64,000 nt of DNA from Aldehydirespirator sp965205155. Lineage in GTDB: Bacteria; Actinomycetota; Acidimicrobiia; Acidimicrobiales; Aldehydirespiratoraceae. The notes under the pieces are model-generated. The model ran no database searches. It had not been told where the DNA came from and saw only the letters and a list, made by a program, of their open reading frames with translations. The stretch lies in contig OZ242033.1 in assembly GCA_965205155.1 (NCBI GenBank), forward strand, positions 1,364,001 through 1,428,000, given 5' to 3'. Position 1 is the first letter of the stretch. Each line of letters begins with the position of its first letter. The translations under genes were made by a program, and so were the position numbers. Positions 8,088 to 16,475 of the stretch are shown one piece after another.

Positions 8088-9269
8088 TCAGGCCGTCTTG
8101 CGTTCGGGCAGGCCCAGGCGGGCCGCGCCGTCGGCCCAGTGGGGCCAGCGCTCCCGGCTCTTGGCCGACAGGCGGTGCATCAGGGCGATGGCGCCCGGGT
8201 CGTCGTCGCCGGGCCGGGTCTCGATGGCCCCGTCGCGCACCATGGCGTCGATCACGGCCCGGCCCAGCTCGGTGCGCACGATGGTGAGGGTCCAGTCGGT
8301 CAGGTCCCCGATGCCGCCGGTGGAGATGTCGGCGTGCTCGGCCGCGAAGTCAGGGCACAGGTTGCAGCCCTCCCGTGTCCAGGCGTGGCACTCCTTGAGG
8401 TTGATCTCGTAGTAGCGGCCGTCCTTGGTCCAGATCTGGAAGACGCCCTTGATGTTCATCTTCGAGATCTGCTCCTTGGGCAGCCCGTACTTCACCTCGA
8501 ACAGCTCGTCGAACAGCGAGTCGTCGAACGACTTGGAGCACAGCAGGCCGATGTTGAGCTTGATCGGCTTGCTCACCTTGCCCACCTTGCGGTGCCACAT
8601 CACCGGCCCCACCGACGTCTGGCAGCTCATCCCCACCAGCGCCAGGCGCTCCAGCCCCTTCTCGCGGGCGTCCTCGAAGGCGATGGGGTTGGCCGAATAG
8701 GTGTAGCGGCTGCCCGCGCCCCTCAGCACCTCGTCGCGGTTGGTGGCCACCATCGGGAACGCCTTCCAGCCCGGCTCGCCGTTGGGCAGCGACTCCACTC
8801 CGCTGGTGAGGGCGCCGTCGATGATGTCGTTCTCCATGCACCAGATCAGGATGGCCGACACCAGCCCGCCGTCCTGGCCCACGTCGTACACGAAGTCGTC
8901 GCTGGCCCGGGTCAGCAGGATGTCGGAGTAGATGCCCGACATCTCGTCGGAGTGCCGCTCCCGGCCGAACAGGTGCATGTCGGCCTCGGGCTCCCACATG
9001 CGGAAGCGGGGGCAGGCCCTCGTGCAGGACGTGCAGCCCTTCACCCCGTGGACGCAGTCGCCGGGGCCGTACTCGTCGTCCTCGAGGTGGAACGGCTTGT
9101 AGGCGCCGGGCTCATGGGTGTAGCCGATCACGTGGTGGGGGCAGGCGATCACGCATCCGGCGCAGCCCGTGCACAGCCCCGAGGTGATGACCTCGTCGTG
9201 CAGTTCCTTCCACTGGTAGGTCCAGCGGGGCTTCTTGGCCGGCGCGGGAGCGGCGTCCGTCACGGTCAT
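8088..9269 (-). CDS. FrhB-family iron-sulfur flavoprotein (coenzyme F420 hydrogenase/dehydrogenase beta subunit family)
   Basis: A 393-residue protein. Two 4Fe-4S ferredoxin-like motifs open it: Cys 33, 36, 39, 43 ('CTGCAGCVIACP') and Cys 72, 79, 82, 86 ('CVHGVKGCTSCTRACP'). The FrhB N- and C-terminal domains follow, with 'VGMSCQTSVGP', 'LLCSKSF' and the Cys-rich 'EGCNLCPDFAAEHADISTGG'. Relatives move electrons between reduced F420 or ferredoxin and a partner protein through FAD. The ATG at 9269 comes one base after the 3' end of the tRNA-Arg gene on the same strand, so there is no room for a ribosome site. The partner may be the DsbA-like selenoprotein immediately downstream; that is inference. 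Confidence 0.85.
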   Translation of the reverse strand: MTVTDAAPAPAKKPRWTYQWKELHDEVITSGLCTGCAGCVIACPHHVIGYTHEPGAYKPFHLEDDEYGPGDCVHGVKGCTSCTRACPRFRMWEPEADMHLFGRERHSDEMSGIYSDILLTRASDDFVYDVGQDGGLVSAILIWCMENDIIDGALTSGVESLPNGEPGWKAFPMVATNRDEVLRGAGSRYTYSANPIAFEDAREKGLERLALVGMSCQTSVGPVMWHRKVGKVSKPIKLNIGLLCSKSFDDSLFDELFEVKYGLPKEQISKMNIKGVFQIWTKDGRYYEINLKECHAWTREGCNLCPDFAAEHADISTGGIGDLTDWTLTIVRTELGRAVIDAMVRDGAIETRPGDDDPGAIALMHRLSAKSRERWPHWADGAARLGLPERKTA

Positions 9270-9270
9270 G

Positions 9271-9342
9271 CGCCCCCGGCAGGATTCGAACCTGCGCACA
9301 CGGCTCCGGAGGCCGTTGCTCTATCCCCTGAGCTACGGGGGC
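9271..9342 (-). tRNA. tRNA-Arg (anticodon CCG)
   Basis: The minus strand folds as a cloverleaf: acceptor GCCCCCG / CGGGGGC with discriminator G, anticodon stem ACGGC / GCCGT around loop CTCCGGA (anticodon CCG, reading CGG), and a T arm containing GGTTCGAATCC. No CCA is encoded. The gene lies between argS (opposite strand) and the FrhB-like gene, whose start codon is one base beyond the tRNA 3' end. Confidence 0.95.
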
Positions 9343-9361
9343 TGGGCCGGGTCATGCTATC

Positions 9362-9498
9362 GGCGCCCGGCTCACCGAGGAGACAGGGGGCCAACGGTGG
9401 CCGGCGCGACTGGCCGGCTGCTCGACCGGGTGGCTGGGGTCCTACGGTGGCCGGGCCGGTGGGCGCTCGGCTCACCGAGGAGACTGGGGGCCAACGGT
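9362..9498. repeat. 37-bp direct repeats, 100 bp apart, upstream of argS
   Basis: Copies at 9362-9398 and 9462-9498 differ at only two positions and share the core CTCACCGAGGAGAC and the end GGGGGCCAACGGT. A partial third piece (CCTACGGTGGCCGG) lies between them at 9441-9454. The second copy ends 11 bases before the argS start, so the repeats cover the argS leader and the space between argS and the divergent tRNA gene. I see no open reading frame here. Confidence 0.75.
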
Positions 9499-9509
9499 AG
9501 GCTCGGCCG

Positions 9510-11129
9510 ATGCCGGATGTGCGCGACGGCTTGCGGGACGGGCTGCGATCGGCTCTCGAAGGAGCCGGCGTCGATGGCGCGCCCGCCGAGATCGCCATCG
9601 AGCGCCCCCGGGACCGTTCCCACGGCGAGTGGTCGTCCAACGTCGCTCTGGCCGCAGCCAAGGCCGCGGGGCGCCCGCCCCGCGAGCTGGCCGAGCAGAT
9701 CGTCGCCCATCTGAGCGCCGAGCCACCCCCGCACGTGGTGACGGTGGAGGCCGCCGGCCCCGGCTTCGTGAACTTCAGGCTGGCCCCGAGCTGGCTGCAC
9801 GAGGTGCTCGGAGAGGTGATCGACGCCGGCGTCGACGGCTACGCCCGCAGCACCGAGGGTGCGGGACGCTCGGTGAGCGTGGAGTTCGTGTCGGCCAATC
9901 CCACCGGACCGCTGCATGCCGGCCACGGACGCTGGGCCGCCTACGGAGACTCGCTGTGCCGGCTGCTGGAACGCTGCGGCTACGCGGTGTGCCGGGAGTT
10001 CTACGTGAACGACCGGGGCCGCCAGATCGATCTGTTCACCGCCTCTCTCGAGGCTCGGAGCCGCGGCGCTGAGCCGGCCGACGACGGTTACCACGGCGAG
10101 TACGTGGCCGAGTGGGCCGCCGAGATGCCCGACATCGCCGACACGGCCGACATACGCGAGTGGGGGCTGGAGCGCGCCCGCCGGGACCAGGCCGAGACCA
10201 TGGCCGCGATGAATGTGGACTTCGACCTCTACACCAGCGAGTCCGCGCTGGTCGCCCGGGGCGCGATGGACGACGTCCTCGACGAGCTGCGCAGCCGGGA
10301 AATGGTGTACGAGCAGGACGGCGCGGTGTGGTTGCGGACCGGCGACCTCGGCGACAGTGCCGACCGGGTGCTGGTCAAGAGCGACGGTGAGCCCACCTAT
10401 TTCCTGCCCGACATCGCCTACCACCACGAGAAGTTCTCCCGGGGCGAGGTGGTGATCGACATTCTCGGCGCCGACCACCACGGCTACGTCCCACGGATGC
10501 GGGCCGCGCTGGGTGCGCTGGGCCACCCTCCAGACGGCTACGAGACGCTGATCGGCCAGAACGTCACCCTGCGGCGGGGCGGGGTCGAGGTGCGCCTGTC
10601 CAAGCGGGCCGGCGACATGGTGCTGGTCTCGGACCTGCTCGACGAGGTGGGGCCCGACGTGACCCGGCTGGTGTACCTGCTCCAGTCCATCGACACCACC
10701 CAGACCATCGACGTCGACGTGGTGTCGGCCCAGTCAGCCGAGAACCCCGTCTACTACGTGCAATACGCGCACGCCCGCATCCACTCGCTGGGGCGGATGG
10801 CCGCGGCCCGCGACATTCAACGGGCACCGCTGGACGATGTGGATCTGTCGGTGCTCGTGCACGAGCGTGAGCTGGACGTGCTGCGGGCCCTGGCGTCCCT
10901 GCCCGACGCCGTGGTGGCTGCGACTCGAGCCCGCGCCCCCCACCAGGTGACGGCCTGGGCCCGCGAGTTGGCGGCCGCCTTCCACCGGTTCTGGCACGAC
11001 TGCCCGATCCTGCGCGACGACGTGGGCGAGGAGCTGCGTCAGGCCCGTCTGTGGCTGGTGGAGGGAGCCCGGGTGGGCCTGGCCGTGGCCCTGGGCATTC
11101 TCGGGGTGTCGGCCCCGGAGAGGCTGTAG
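9510..11129 (+). CDS. argS: Arginyl-tRNA synthetase
   Basis: A 539-residue class I aminoacyl-tRNA synthetase that charges tRNA-Arg. The N-terminal Add1 domain is followed by the HIGH-type motif in 'NPTGPLHAGHGRWAAYGD', then 'VNDRGRQIDLF', 'ADHHGYVPRM' and the KMSKS-equivalent 'RLSKRAGD', and a C-terminal anticodon-binding DALR domain beginning near 'YYVQYAHARIHS'. Length is normal for the family. It faces away from tRNA-Arg(CCG) 167 bases upstream and runs into lysA with a 4-base gap, the order argS-lysA seen in many actinobacteria. Confidence 0.95.
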   Translation: MPDVRDGLRDGLRSALEGAGVDGAPAEIAIERPRDRSHGEWSSNVALAAAKAAGRPPRELAEQIVAHLSAEPPPHVVTVEAAGPGFVNFRLAPSWLHEVLGEVIDAGVDGYARSTEGAGRSVSVEFVSANPTGPLHAGHGRWAAYGDSLCRLLERCGYAVCREFYVNDRGRQIDLFTASLEARSRGAEPADDGYHGEYVAEWAAEMPDIADTADIREWGLERARRDQAETMAAMNVDFDLYTSESALVARGAMDDVLDELRSREMVYEQDGAVWLRTGDLGDSADRVLVKSDGEPTYFLPDIAYHHEKFSRGEVVIDILGADHHGYVPRMRAALGALGHPPDGYETLIGQNVTLRRGGVEVRLSKRAGDMVLVSDLLDEVGPDVTRLVYLLQSIDTTQTIDVDVVSAQSAENPVYYVQYAHARIHSLGRMAAARDIQRAPLDDVDLSVLVHERELDVLRALASLPDAVVAATRARAPHQVTAWARELAAAFHRFWHDCPILRDDVGEELRQARLWLVEGARVGLAVALGILGVSAPERL

Positions 11130-11133
11130 CCCG

Positions 11134-12459
11134 ATGGCTGGCTCGCAGGCTTCGGCTGGATCGCAGGCTTCCTCATCCGCCCAGGCCTCGCCGCTGCCCC
11201 GCCGCCTGCTGCCCGACAACCATGACGTGTCACAGGGTCGGCTCAGTATCGGGGGATGCGACTTGCTGGAGCTGGCCGACACCCACGGGACGCCGCTGTT
11301 CGTCTACGACGAGGAGCATCTGCGCAGCCGCTGCCGCGAGGCGGTGGCCGCGTTCGGGCCGGACGTGGCCTACGCGGCCAAGGCGTTCCTGTGCGTCGCC
11401 ATGGCTCGCCTCGTGCATTCGGAGGGTATGGGCCTCGATGTGGCCACCGGGGGCGAGCTGCATGTGGCGCGGGCTGCGGGCGTGCCCGCGGACCGCCTCG
11501 TGCTGCACGGCAACAACAAGTCGATCGGCGAGCTGCGCGAGGCCGTCGCGGCCGGCGTCGGGCGCATCGTGGTGGACAGCTTCGACGAGTTGGACCGCCT
11601 CGACGCGCTGAATGCCGAGACCGGGGCGCGTCCCAAGGTGCTGCTGCGGTTCACCCCCGGCGTCGAGGCCCACACCCACGCCTACCTGGTGACCGGGGCC
11701 GACGACTCCAAGTTCGGCTTCACCGTGTCGACGGGCGCGGCCGCGGCCGCGATGGAGCGGGCCCGGGCCTCGGCCTCGGTCGAGGTGGTCGGCATCCACT
11801 CCCACATCGGCAGCCAGGTGTTCGAGGCGTCCTCCTTCGCCAAGGCAGTGGCGGTGATCGCGGAGGCCGCCGCGCCCTTCGAGGTGGACGAGATATCGGT
11901 CGGCGGCGGTCTCGGCGTGCCCTACGTGGCCGGCGAGTCGGCACCGACGATCACCGAGTGGGGCGCGGCAGTGCGTGAGGCCTGCCGGTCTGCCGGCGTG
12001 ACGGCCCGGGTCACCGCCGAGCCCGGTCGGGCCATCGCGGCGGCTGCCGCGGTAACCCTCTACACGGTCGGGACGATCAAGACGATCGAGGGGGTCCGGA
12101 CTTACGTGGCCGTCGACGGCGGGATGAGCGACAACCCGCGGCCGGTTCTGTACGGCAGCGGCTATGAGGCATTCCTGCCCGGATCTGTCGACGCTCCCAG
12201 GGACTGGGTTGTGACCGTGGTGGGCAAGCACTGCGAGTCGGGGGACACGCTGGTACGCGACGCCATGGTGCCCTCCGACATCGCGGTGGGGGACATCCTG
12301 GCCACGCCCGTCACGGGCGCCTACGGCCACTCCATGGGCTCCAACTACAACAAGGTCCTGCGGCCCTCGGTGGTCTTCGTCGCCGGTGGCGAGGCCCGCC
12401 TGGTGGTCCGCCGCGAGACCTACGACGACCTGCTGGCCTGCGAGCTGCCGGACGCCTGA
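11134..12459 (+). CDS. lysA: Diaminopimelate decarboxylase
   Basis: A 441-residue PLP enzyme of the alanine-racemase fold that makes L-lysine from meso-diaminopimelate. The Schiff-base lysine is in 'DVAYAAKAFLC'; 'GIHSHIGSQ', 'ISVGGGLGVPY', 'TAEPGRAI' and the C-terminal 'GKHCESGD' (active-site Cys from the partner subunit) are all present. The N-terminus has an extra Ser/Ala/Gln-rich run of about 20 residues, so an internal start is possible. It is translationally close to argS. The last 40 bases overlap the end of the convergent kinase-like gene. Confidence 0.93.
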   Translation: MAGSQASAGSQASSSAQASPLPRRLLPDNHDVSQGRLSIGGCDLLELADTHGTPLFVYDEEHLRSRCREAVAAFGPDVAYAAKAFLCVAMARLVHSEGMGLDVATGGELHVARAAGVPADRLVLHGNNKSIGELREAVAAGVGRIVVDSFDELDRLDALNAETGARPKVLLRFTPGVEAHTHAYLVTGADDSKFGFTVSTGAAAAAMERARASASVEVVGIHSHIGSQVFEASSFAKAVAVIAEAAAPFEVDEISVGGGLGVPYVAGESAPTITEWGAAVREACRSAGVTARVTAEPGRAIAAAAAVTLYTVGTIKTIEGVRTYVAVDGGMSDNPRPVLYGSGYEAFLPGSVDAPRDWVVTVVGKHCESGDTLVRDAMVPSDIAVGDILATPVTGAYGHSMGSNYNKVLRPSVVFVAGGEARLVVRRETYDDLLACELPDA

Positions 12460-13280
12460 CCCCGCGACCGGTCGCCGGTGCGGGGGGTCGCGTTGCCGGG
12501 CCGCCATGACGCGGCGAGACGCTGCCACCACCTCGGCGGAGAAGCGTTAATCGCCGGTGCCGATGGAGGCAATGAGCCCGGCTCGGGCCGGGCCGGCATG
12601 AACTCGACGGTCGGCGTGGAATCGGCGCGCTGAGCATTCGCAGCCGGCGCGGGAAGCGGTTCGGTGCCACCCCGAGAGAGCATCTCGGCCGTGCTCGGCG
12701 CGCTCAGCGCCGAGCCGTCGCTGCCCAGCATGAACGACAGTTCTGCGCTGAGAGCCGGGGAGCATCCGAGGCGACGCAGGTCGGCGGTCCTCCAGGACGC
12801 CTCCGGGTCCAGCAGGATCCCGGTGGACATCTCGACCAGCGTCAGGGCCAGTGCAGTCAGGTCGGCGCTGAACCGGGCTGGAGCACCCGGCGGCAGCCTC
12901 CCGGGGCTGAACCGCTCGAGCGGCCGCCCGTCCGCCGGGCAGATCGCGTCGAAGTCCGACAGCCACAGCTCGCGGTTGTGGCTCAGCAGCAGGTTGGCCG
13001 GCTTGATGTCCCCGTGCACGAGACCGGCCGCGTGCACGCGAGCCAGAGCGGCCGCGGCCGCAGCTCCGACCGCCCTGACCTCGTCCTCGGGCAGGGGACC
13101 CCGCTCGTGCAGTACGTCGGCCAGCGAGCAGGCCGCTTTCGCAAGCGCGAGCCCATGGGTGCCAGTGCTTCGTAGAGGCACTATCCCGGGGCCGCGCAGG
13201 GTCTGGAGGTGCCGAGCTTCCCGGGCTGCAGCCTCCGCCGATGGGCAGTCCTTCGAGAACGAGTCGACATCATGATCCAT
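12420..13280 (-). CDS. Truncated Ser/Thr protein kinase-like protein (probable pseudokinase)
   Basis: A 286-residue protein with kinase C-lobe features: 'LVHGDIKPANLLL' at residues 88-100 (HGD in place of HRD, common in bacteria) and 'LSDFDAIC' at 108-115 with DFD instead of DFG. The glycine-rich loop and the usual VAVK strand are absent: the ATG is preceded in frame by a stop two codons upstream, and only a possible alpha-C Glu (Glu21) is left of the N-lobe. The tail is Pro/Ser/Arg rich without a transmembrane segment. It may be a pseudokinase or a gene that has lost its 5' end. It converges on lysA with a 40-base overlap and diverges from hom. Confidence 0.65.
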   Translation of the reverse strand: MDHDVDSFSKDCPSAEAAAREARHLQTLRGPGIVPLRSTGTHGLALAKAACSLADVLHERGPLPEDEVRAVGAAAAAALARVHAAGLVHGDIKPANLLLSHNRELWLSDFDAICPADGRPLERFSPGRLPPGAPARFSADLTALALTLVEMSTGILLDPEASWRTADLRRLGCSPALSAELSFMLGSDGSALSAPSTAEMLSRGGTEPLPAPAANAQRADSTPTVEFMPARPEPGSLPPSAPAINASPPRWWQRLAASWRPGNATPRTGDRSRGQASGSSQASRSS

Positions 13281-13415
13281 AGCTCATGTGAATGTATCCA
13301 ATTGATCTTTCCTGCAAGTTCGGTAGCGCCGCCGTAGCCCTGGCGTTCGGCGCTCCGACTTGGGCCCGAACCCATCCTGGCCGGGCCGGCAGCTGCAGGC
13401 CGGTAGCTTGGAGGG

Positions 13416-14744
13416 GTGAACCGGCTCCGTATCGGACTCCTCGGCTGCGGCAATGTGGGCGCCGCGCTCGTCACCCTGCTCGACGAGCAGCGCGCCGTGG
13501 TGGCGGCCCGCACCGGCCTCGAACTGGAGATCACCCGAGTCGCGGTGCGCTCCACCGCCAAGGACCGGGGTCTGAGCATCGATCCGTCGGTGTTCTGCAC
13601 CGACGCGGCCGGCATTGTCTCCGACCCCGAGATCGACATCGTCGTAGAGGTCATCGGCGGGATCGAGCCGGCTCGCACGCTGCTGCGCGACGCCATTGCT
13701 GCGGGCAAGCCGGTGGTCACCGGCAACAAGGAACTGCTGGCCAACTACGGCGCGGAGCTGTTCGCGGCCGCCGACGACGCCGGCGTCGATCTGCTGTTCG
13801 AGGCGGCGGTGGCCGGAGCCATACCGCTCATCCGGCCGCTGCGGGAGTCGCTTGCCGCCGAGCCCGTTCAGCGGATCATGGGGATCGTCAACGGCACCAC
13901 CAACTACATCCTCACCCAGATGGCCGAGCGCGGCGCCAGCTACGCCGAGGCGTTGAGCGAGGCCCAGAGCCTGGGCTACGCCGAGCGCGACCCCACCGCC
14001 GACGTAGAGGGGTTCGACGCCGGGGCCAAGGCGGCCATCATCGCCACCGTCGCCTTCGGGGCGGTGGTGGTGGCCGGTGACGTCTACCACGAGGGGATCT
14101 CACAGATCACCCTCCACGACATCGAGATGGCCCGCCGCCTGGGCTACGCCGTCAAGGCGATCGCGGTGGCCGAGCGGACGGGATGGGGCAACGGCGAGCC
14201 CCCGGAGGTGGCCGTGCGGGTCCATCCAGCCATGGTGCCGGTGCAGCATCCGCTGGCCAGCGTGCGCGACAGCTTCAACGCGGTGTTCATCCAGGGCGGC
14301 GCGGTGGGCGAGCTCATGTTCTACGGGCGGGGCGCGGGCGGCCGTCCCACCGCCGGCGCCGTTCTCGGCGACCTCGTCGACGCGGCCGTGAACATCTCCT
14401 CCGGTGGTCCGGGCCGCATCGGCCGCCTCGTCCGGGCAAGCATCCGCTCGATCGACGACCTGCGATCCGAGTACTACCTGGGCCTCGAAGTGGCCGACCG
14501 GCCCGGTGTGCTGGCCTCAGTGGCCGCGGTGTTCGGTCGCCACGGGGTGTCCATCCGGTCCATGGAGCAGCACGGTCTCGGCGACGATGCCCGCCTCGTG
14601 TTCATCACCCACGAGTGTCGTGAGCGTGATCTGCAGGCCACGCGGCGCGACCTCCGCAGTCTGGAGGCGGTCCACGAGGTGGGCAACGTAGTCCGGGTGA
14701 TCGGCCACGAGAACCCTCCCCAGGACGAGAACCCGTCCCAGTGA
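13416..14744 (+). CDS. hom: Homoserine dehydrogenase
   Basis: A 442-residue NAD(P)-dependent enzyme that reduces aspartate semialdehyde to homoserine for threonine and methionine. The GTG start gives 'IGLLGCGNVGAALV', a Rossmann motif; 'VVTGNKELLANYG' and 'MGIVNGTTNYIL' are the family's NAD/substrate signatures. Residues from about 350 onward form an ACT domain ('LEVADRPGVLASVAAVFG'), so feedback control by an amino acid is expected. The stop is one base before the thrC start, indicating co-translation. Confidence 0.95.
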   Translation: MNRLRIGLLGCGNVGAALVTLLDEQRAVVAARTGLELEITRVAVRSTAKDRGLSIDPSVFCTDAAGIVSDPEIDIVVEVIGGIEPARTLLRDAIAAGKPVVTGNKELLANYGAELFAAADDAGVDLLFEAAVAGAIPLIRPLRESLAAEPVQRIMGIVNGTTNYILTQMAERGASYAEALSEAQSLGYAERDPTADVEGFDAGAKAAIIATVAFGAVVVAGDVYHEGISQITLHDIEMARRLGYAVKAIAVAERTGWGNGEPPEVAVRVHPAMVPVQHPLASVRDSFNAVFIQGGAVGELMFYGRGAGGRPTAGAVLGDLVDAAVNISSGGPGRIGRLVRASIRSIDDLRSEYYLGLEVADRPGVLASVAAVFGRHGVSIRSMEQHGLGDDARLVFITHECRERDLQATRRDLRSLEAVHEVGNVVRVIGHENPPQDENPSQ

Positions 14745-14745
14745 C

Positions 14746-16143
14746 ATGCGCTACGTGAGCACGCGGTCTTCGATGGGCGACCGCGCCTACCTTGCGTTCG
14801 ATGACGTGTTGCTGGGTGGTCTCGCCGGCGACGGCGGCCTCTACGTCCCCGAGCACGTTCCCAAGCTTCCGGAGGGCGCCGGACTCGGCGCGGGCGAGCT
14901 CGGCTACGCAGAATTGGCTGCCCGCATCATGGCGCCCTACATGGGCGGTGCCATCGATGACGACGATCTCGCGGAGTTGGTGGCCGACGCCTACGCCACC
15001 TTCGACCATCCCGACGTTTGCCCGCTGGTCGGCCTCGACGACGACCACTGGCTGCTCGAACTGTTCCATGGGCCCACATTCGCCTTCAAGGACGTGGCCC
15101 TGCAGGTGGTGGCCCGGCTGTTCGACCACGAACTGGAGCGGCGCGACGAGCGGGCCATGATCGTCGCGGCCACCTCGGGCGACACCGGCTCGGCAGCCAT
15201 GGAGGCAGTGGCCGGCCGCGACCGCCTCGACATCGTGGTGCTGCACCCGGCCGGTCGCACCAGCGAGATCCAGAGACGCCAGATGACCACGCTGGAAGCG
15301 TCCAATGTCCACGCGGTGGCCGTGGACGGCACTTTCGACGACTGCCAGGACCTGGTCAAGGCAATGTTCTCCGACAAGCCGTTCCGCACGGAGTCGAGGC
15401 TGGCCGCGGTCAACTCCATAAATTGGGCCCGGGTGGCGGCCCAGATCGTCTACTACGTCTGGGCGGCCCGGCGTGTGGCCGACGATCGGCCTGTCACGTT
15501 CTGCGTCCCCACCGGCAACTTCGGCAACGTGCTGGCCGGGCACTACGCCCGTCGCATGGGGCTGCCGATGGGGCGCCTCCTGATCGCGTCCAACACCAAC
15601 GACATCCTCAGCCGGCTCATCGAGACCGGCGAGTTGGCCGCCCACGAGGTGACGCCCACCCTCTCGCCGAGCATGGACATCCAGATCTCGTCCAATCTCG
15701 AGCGTCTGCTGTTCGAACTCTTCGACGGCGACGGGACGGCCACCGCCACCCTGCTGGGCCGGTTCCGGGCCGAGGGCCGGGCCGGGCTGAGCGCGGAGCA
15801 GCACCGGCGCTTGAGGGCCGAATTCGCCGGCGACCGGCTGGACGATCCCGAGACCCTTGAGGTGATGGGACGCATCCACGCCAAGTCGCAGATGTTCATC
15901 GACCCCCACACCGCCGTCGGAATAGGCGTGGCCCAGCGCTGCCGCCGGCCACAGGAGTTGGTCGTGTCGCTGGCCACGGCCCACCCGGCCAAGTTCCCCG
16001 AAGCGGTGGCGCGCGCCACCGGATGCTCGCCCGAGCCGCCTCCGGCCCTGGCGGCAGTGGCAGGCCGGCCTGAGCGCTGCACCTCGCTGCCCAACCGCGT
16101 GGACTCGGTCAAGGACTTCGTCCGGTCGGTGCGAAGGGACTGA
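14746..16143 (+). CDS. thrC: Threonine synthase
   Basis: A 465-residue PLP enzyme converting O-phosphohomoserine to threonine. The length and the start 'MRYVSTRSSMGDRAYLAFDDVLLG' match the long (yeast/E. coli-type) threonine synthases. The PLP lysine lies in 'GPTFAFKDVALQ'; 'SGDTGSAAMEA' is the phosphate-binding Ser/Gly loop and 'VPTGNFGNVLAG' is conserved. It follows hom by one base. No homoserine kinase (thrB) follows, although it does in the usual actinobacterial order; the substrate-forming kinase must be elsewhere. Confidence 0.93.
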   Translation: MRYVSTRSSMGDRAYLAFDDVLLGGLAGDGGLYVPEHVPKLPEGAGLGAGELGYAELAARIMAPYMGGAIDDDDLAELVADAYATFDHPDVCPLVGLDDDHWLLELFHGPTFAFKDVALQVVARLFDHELERRDERAMIVAATSGDTGSAAMEAVAGRDRLDIVVLHPAGRTSEIQRRQMTTLEASNVHAVAVDGTFDDCQDLVKAMFSDKPFRTESRLAAVNSINWARVAAQIVYYVWAARRVADDRPVTFCVPTGNFGNVLAGHYARRMGLPMGRLLIASNTNDILSRLIETGELAAHEVTPTLSPSMDIQISSNLERLLFELFDGDGTATATLLGRFRAEGRAGLSAEQHRRLRAEFAGDRLDDPETLEVMGRIHAKSQMFIDPHTAVGIGVAQRCRRPQELVVSLATAHPAKFPEAVARATGCSPEPPPALAAVAGRPERCTSLPNRVDSVKDFVRSVRRD

Positions 16144-16475
16144 GCGGGCCACCCTCACCGCCGTAGAACGTACGCGGGGTAGGTGCAAGCCCGTCGCGCG
16201 GCAGCGGTACCATTCCCGCTCCTGTTCGCTGCGCTCACGGGCCGCTCGGGCCACGGCCTCGCCCGTGTGGGCCGGGTCTGTGCGCCTACCCGCTCGGCCT
16301 CTGGGCTCGCTGCCCGGGCGGAGCAATAGTCGACCACTGGTTGCGGTCACCCCCGTCTGGTGCGTAGCCTTCGTCGCATCGGCGCGCGCCTTCGGCGTGA
16401 CGGCTGTGCTCCGGCTCGTGATGCGTCGCTTCGCCGAGCCGGGATAACTGAATCCGACAACCGGAGAATCCATCC
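16144..16475. other. 332-bp rho leader region with a hairpin
   Basis: I find no convincing gene here. Close to the rho start, CCGGCTCG (16411-16418) can pair with CGAGCCGG (16435-16442) around a 16-base loop, ending 33 bases before the GTG. Long 5' leaders before rho are known in other bacteria and serve autoregulation. No promoter is clear enough to call. Confidence 0.4.

Noticed and set aside
13284..13415. Missing kinase N-lobe encoded upstream of 13280 through the TGA as selenocysteine or by frameshift
   Set aside because: Translations in all three minus frames show no glycine-rich loop or VAVK motif.
16155..16447. Possible small genes in the rho leader on both strands
   Set aside because: The short frames have biased composition, no ribosome site and no recognisable sequence; a leader region is simpler.
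14605..16473. Very long open frame on the minus strand (over 600 codons) opposite thrC
   Set aside because: It mirrors thrC and its leader, has Arg/His/Gly-rich composition without any domain, and is a byproduct of high GC in the third codon position.
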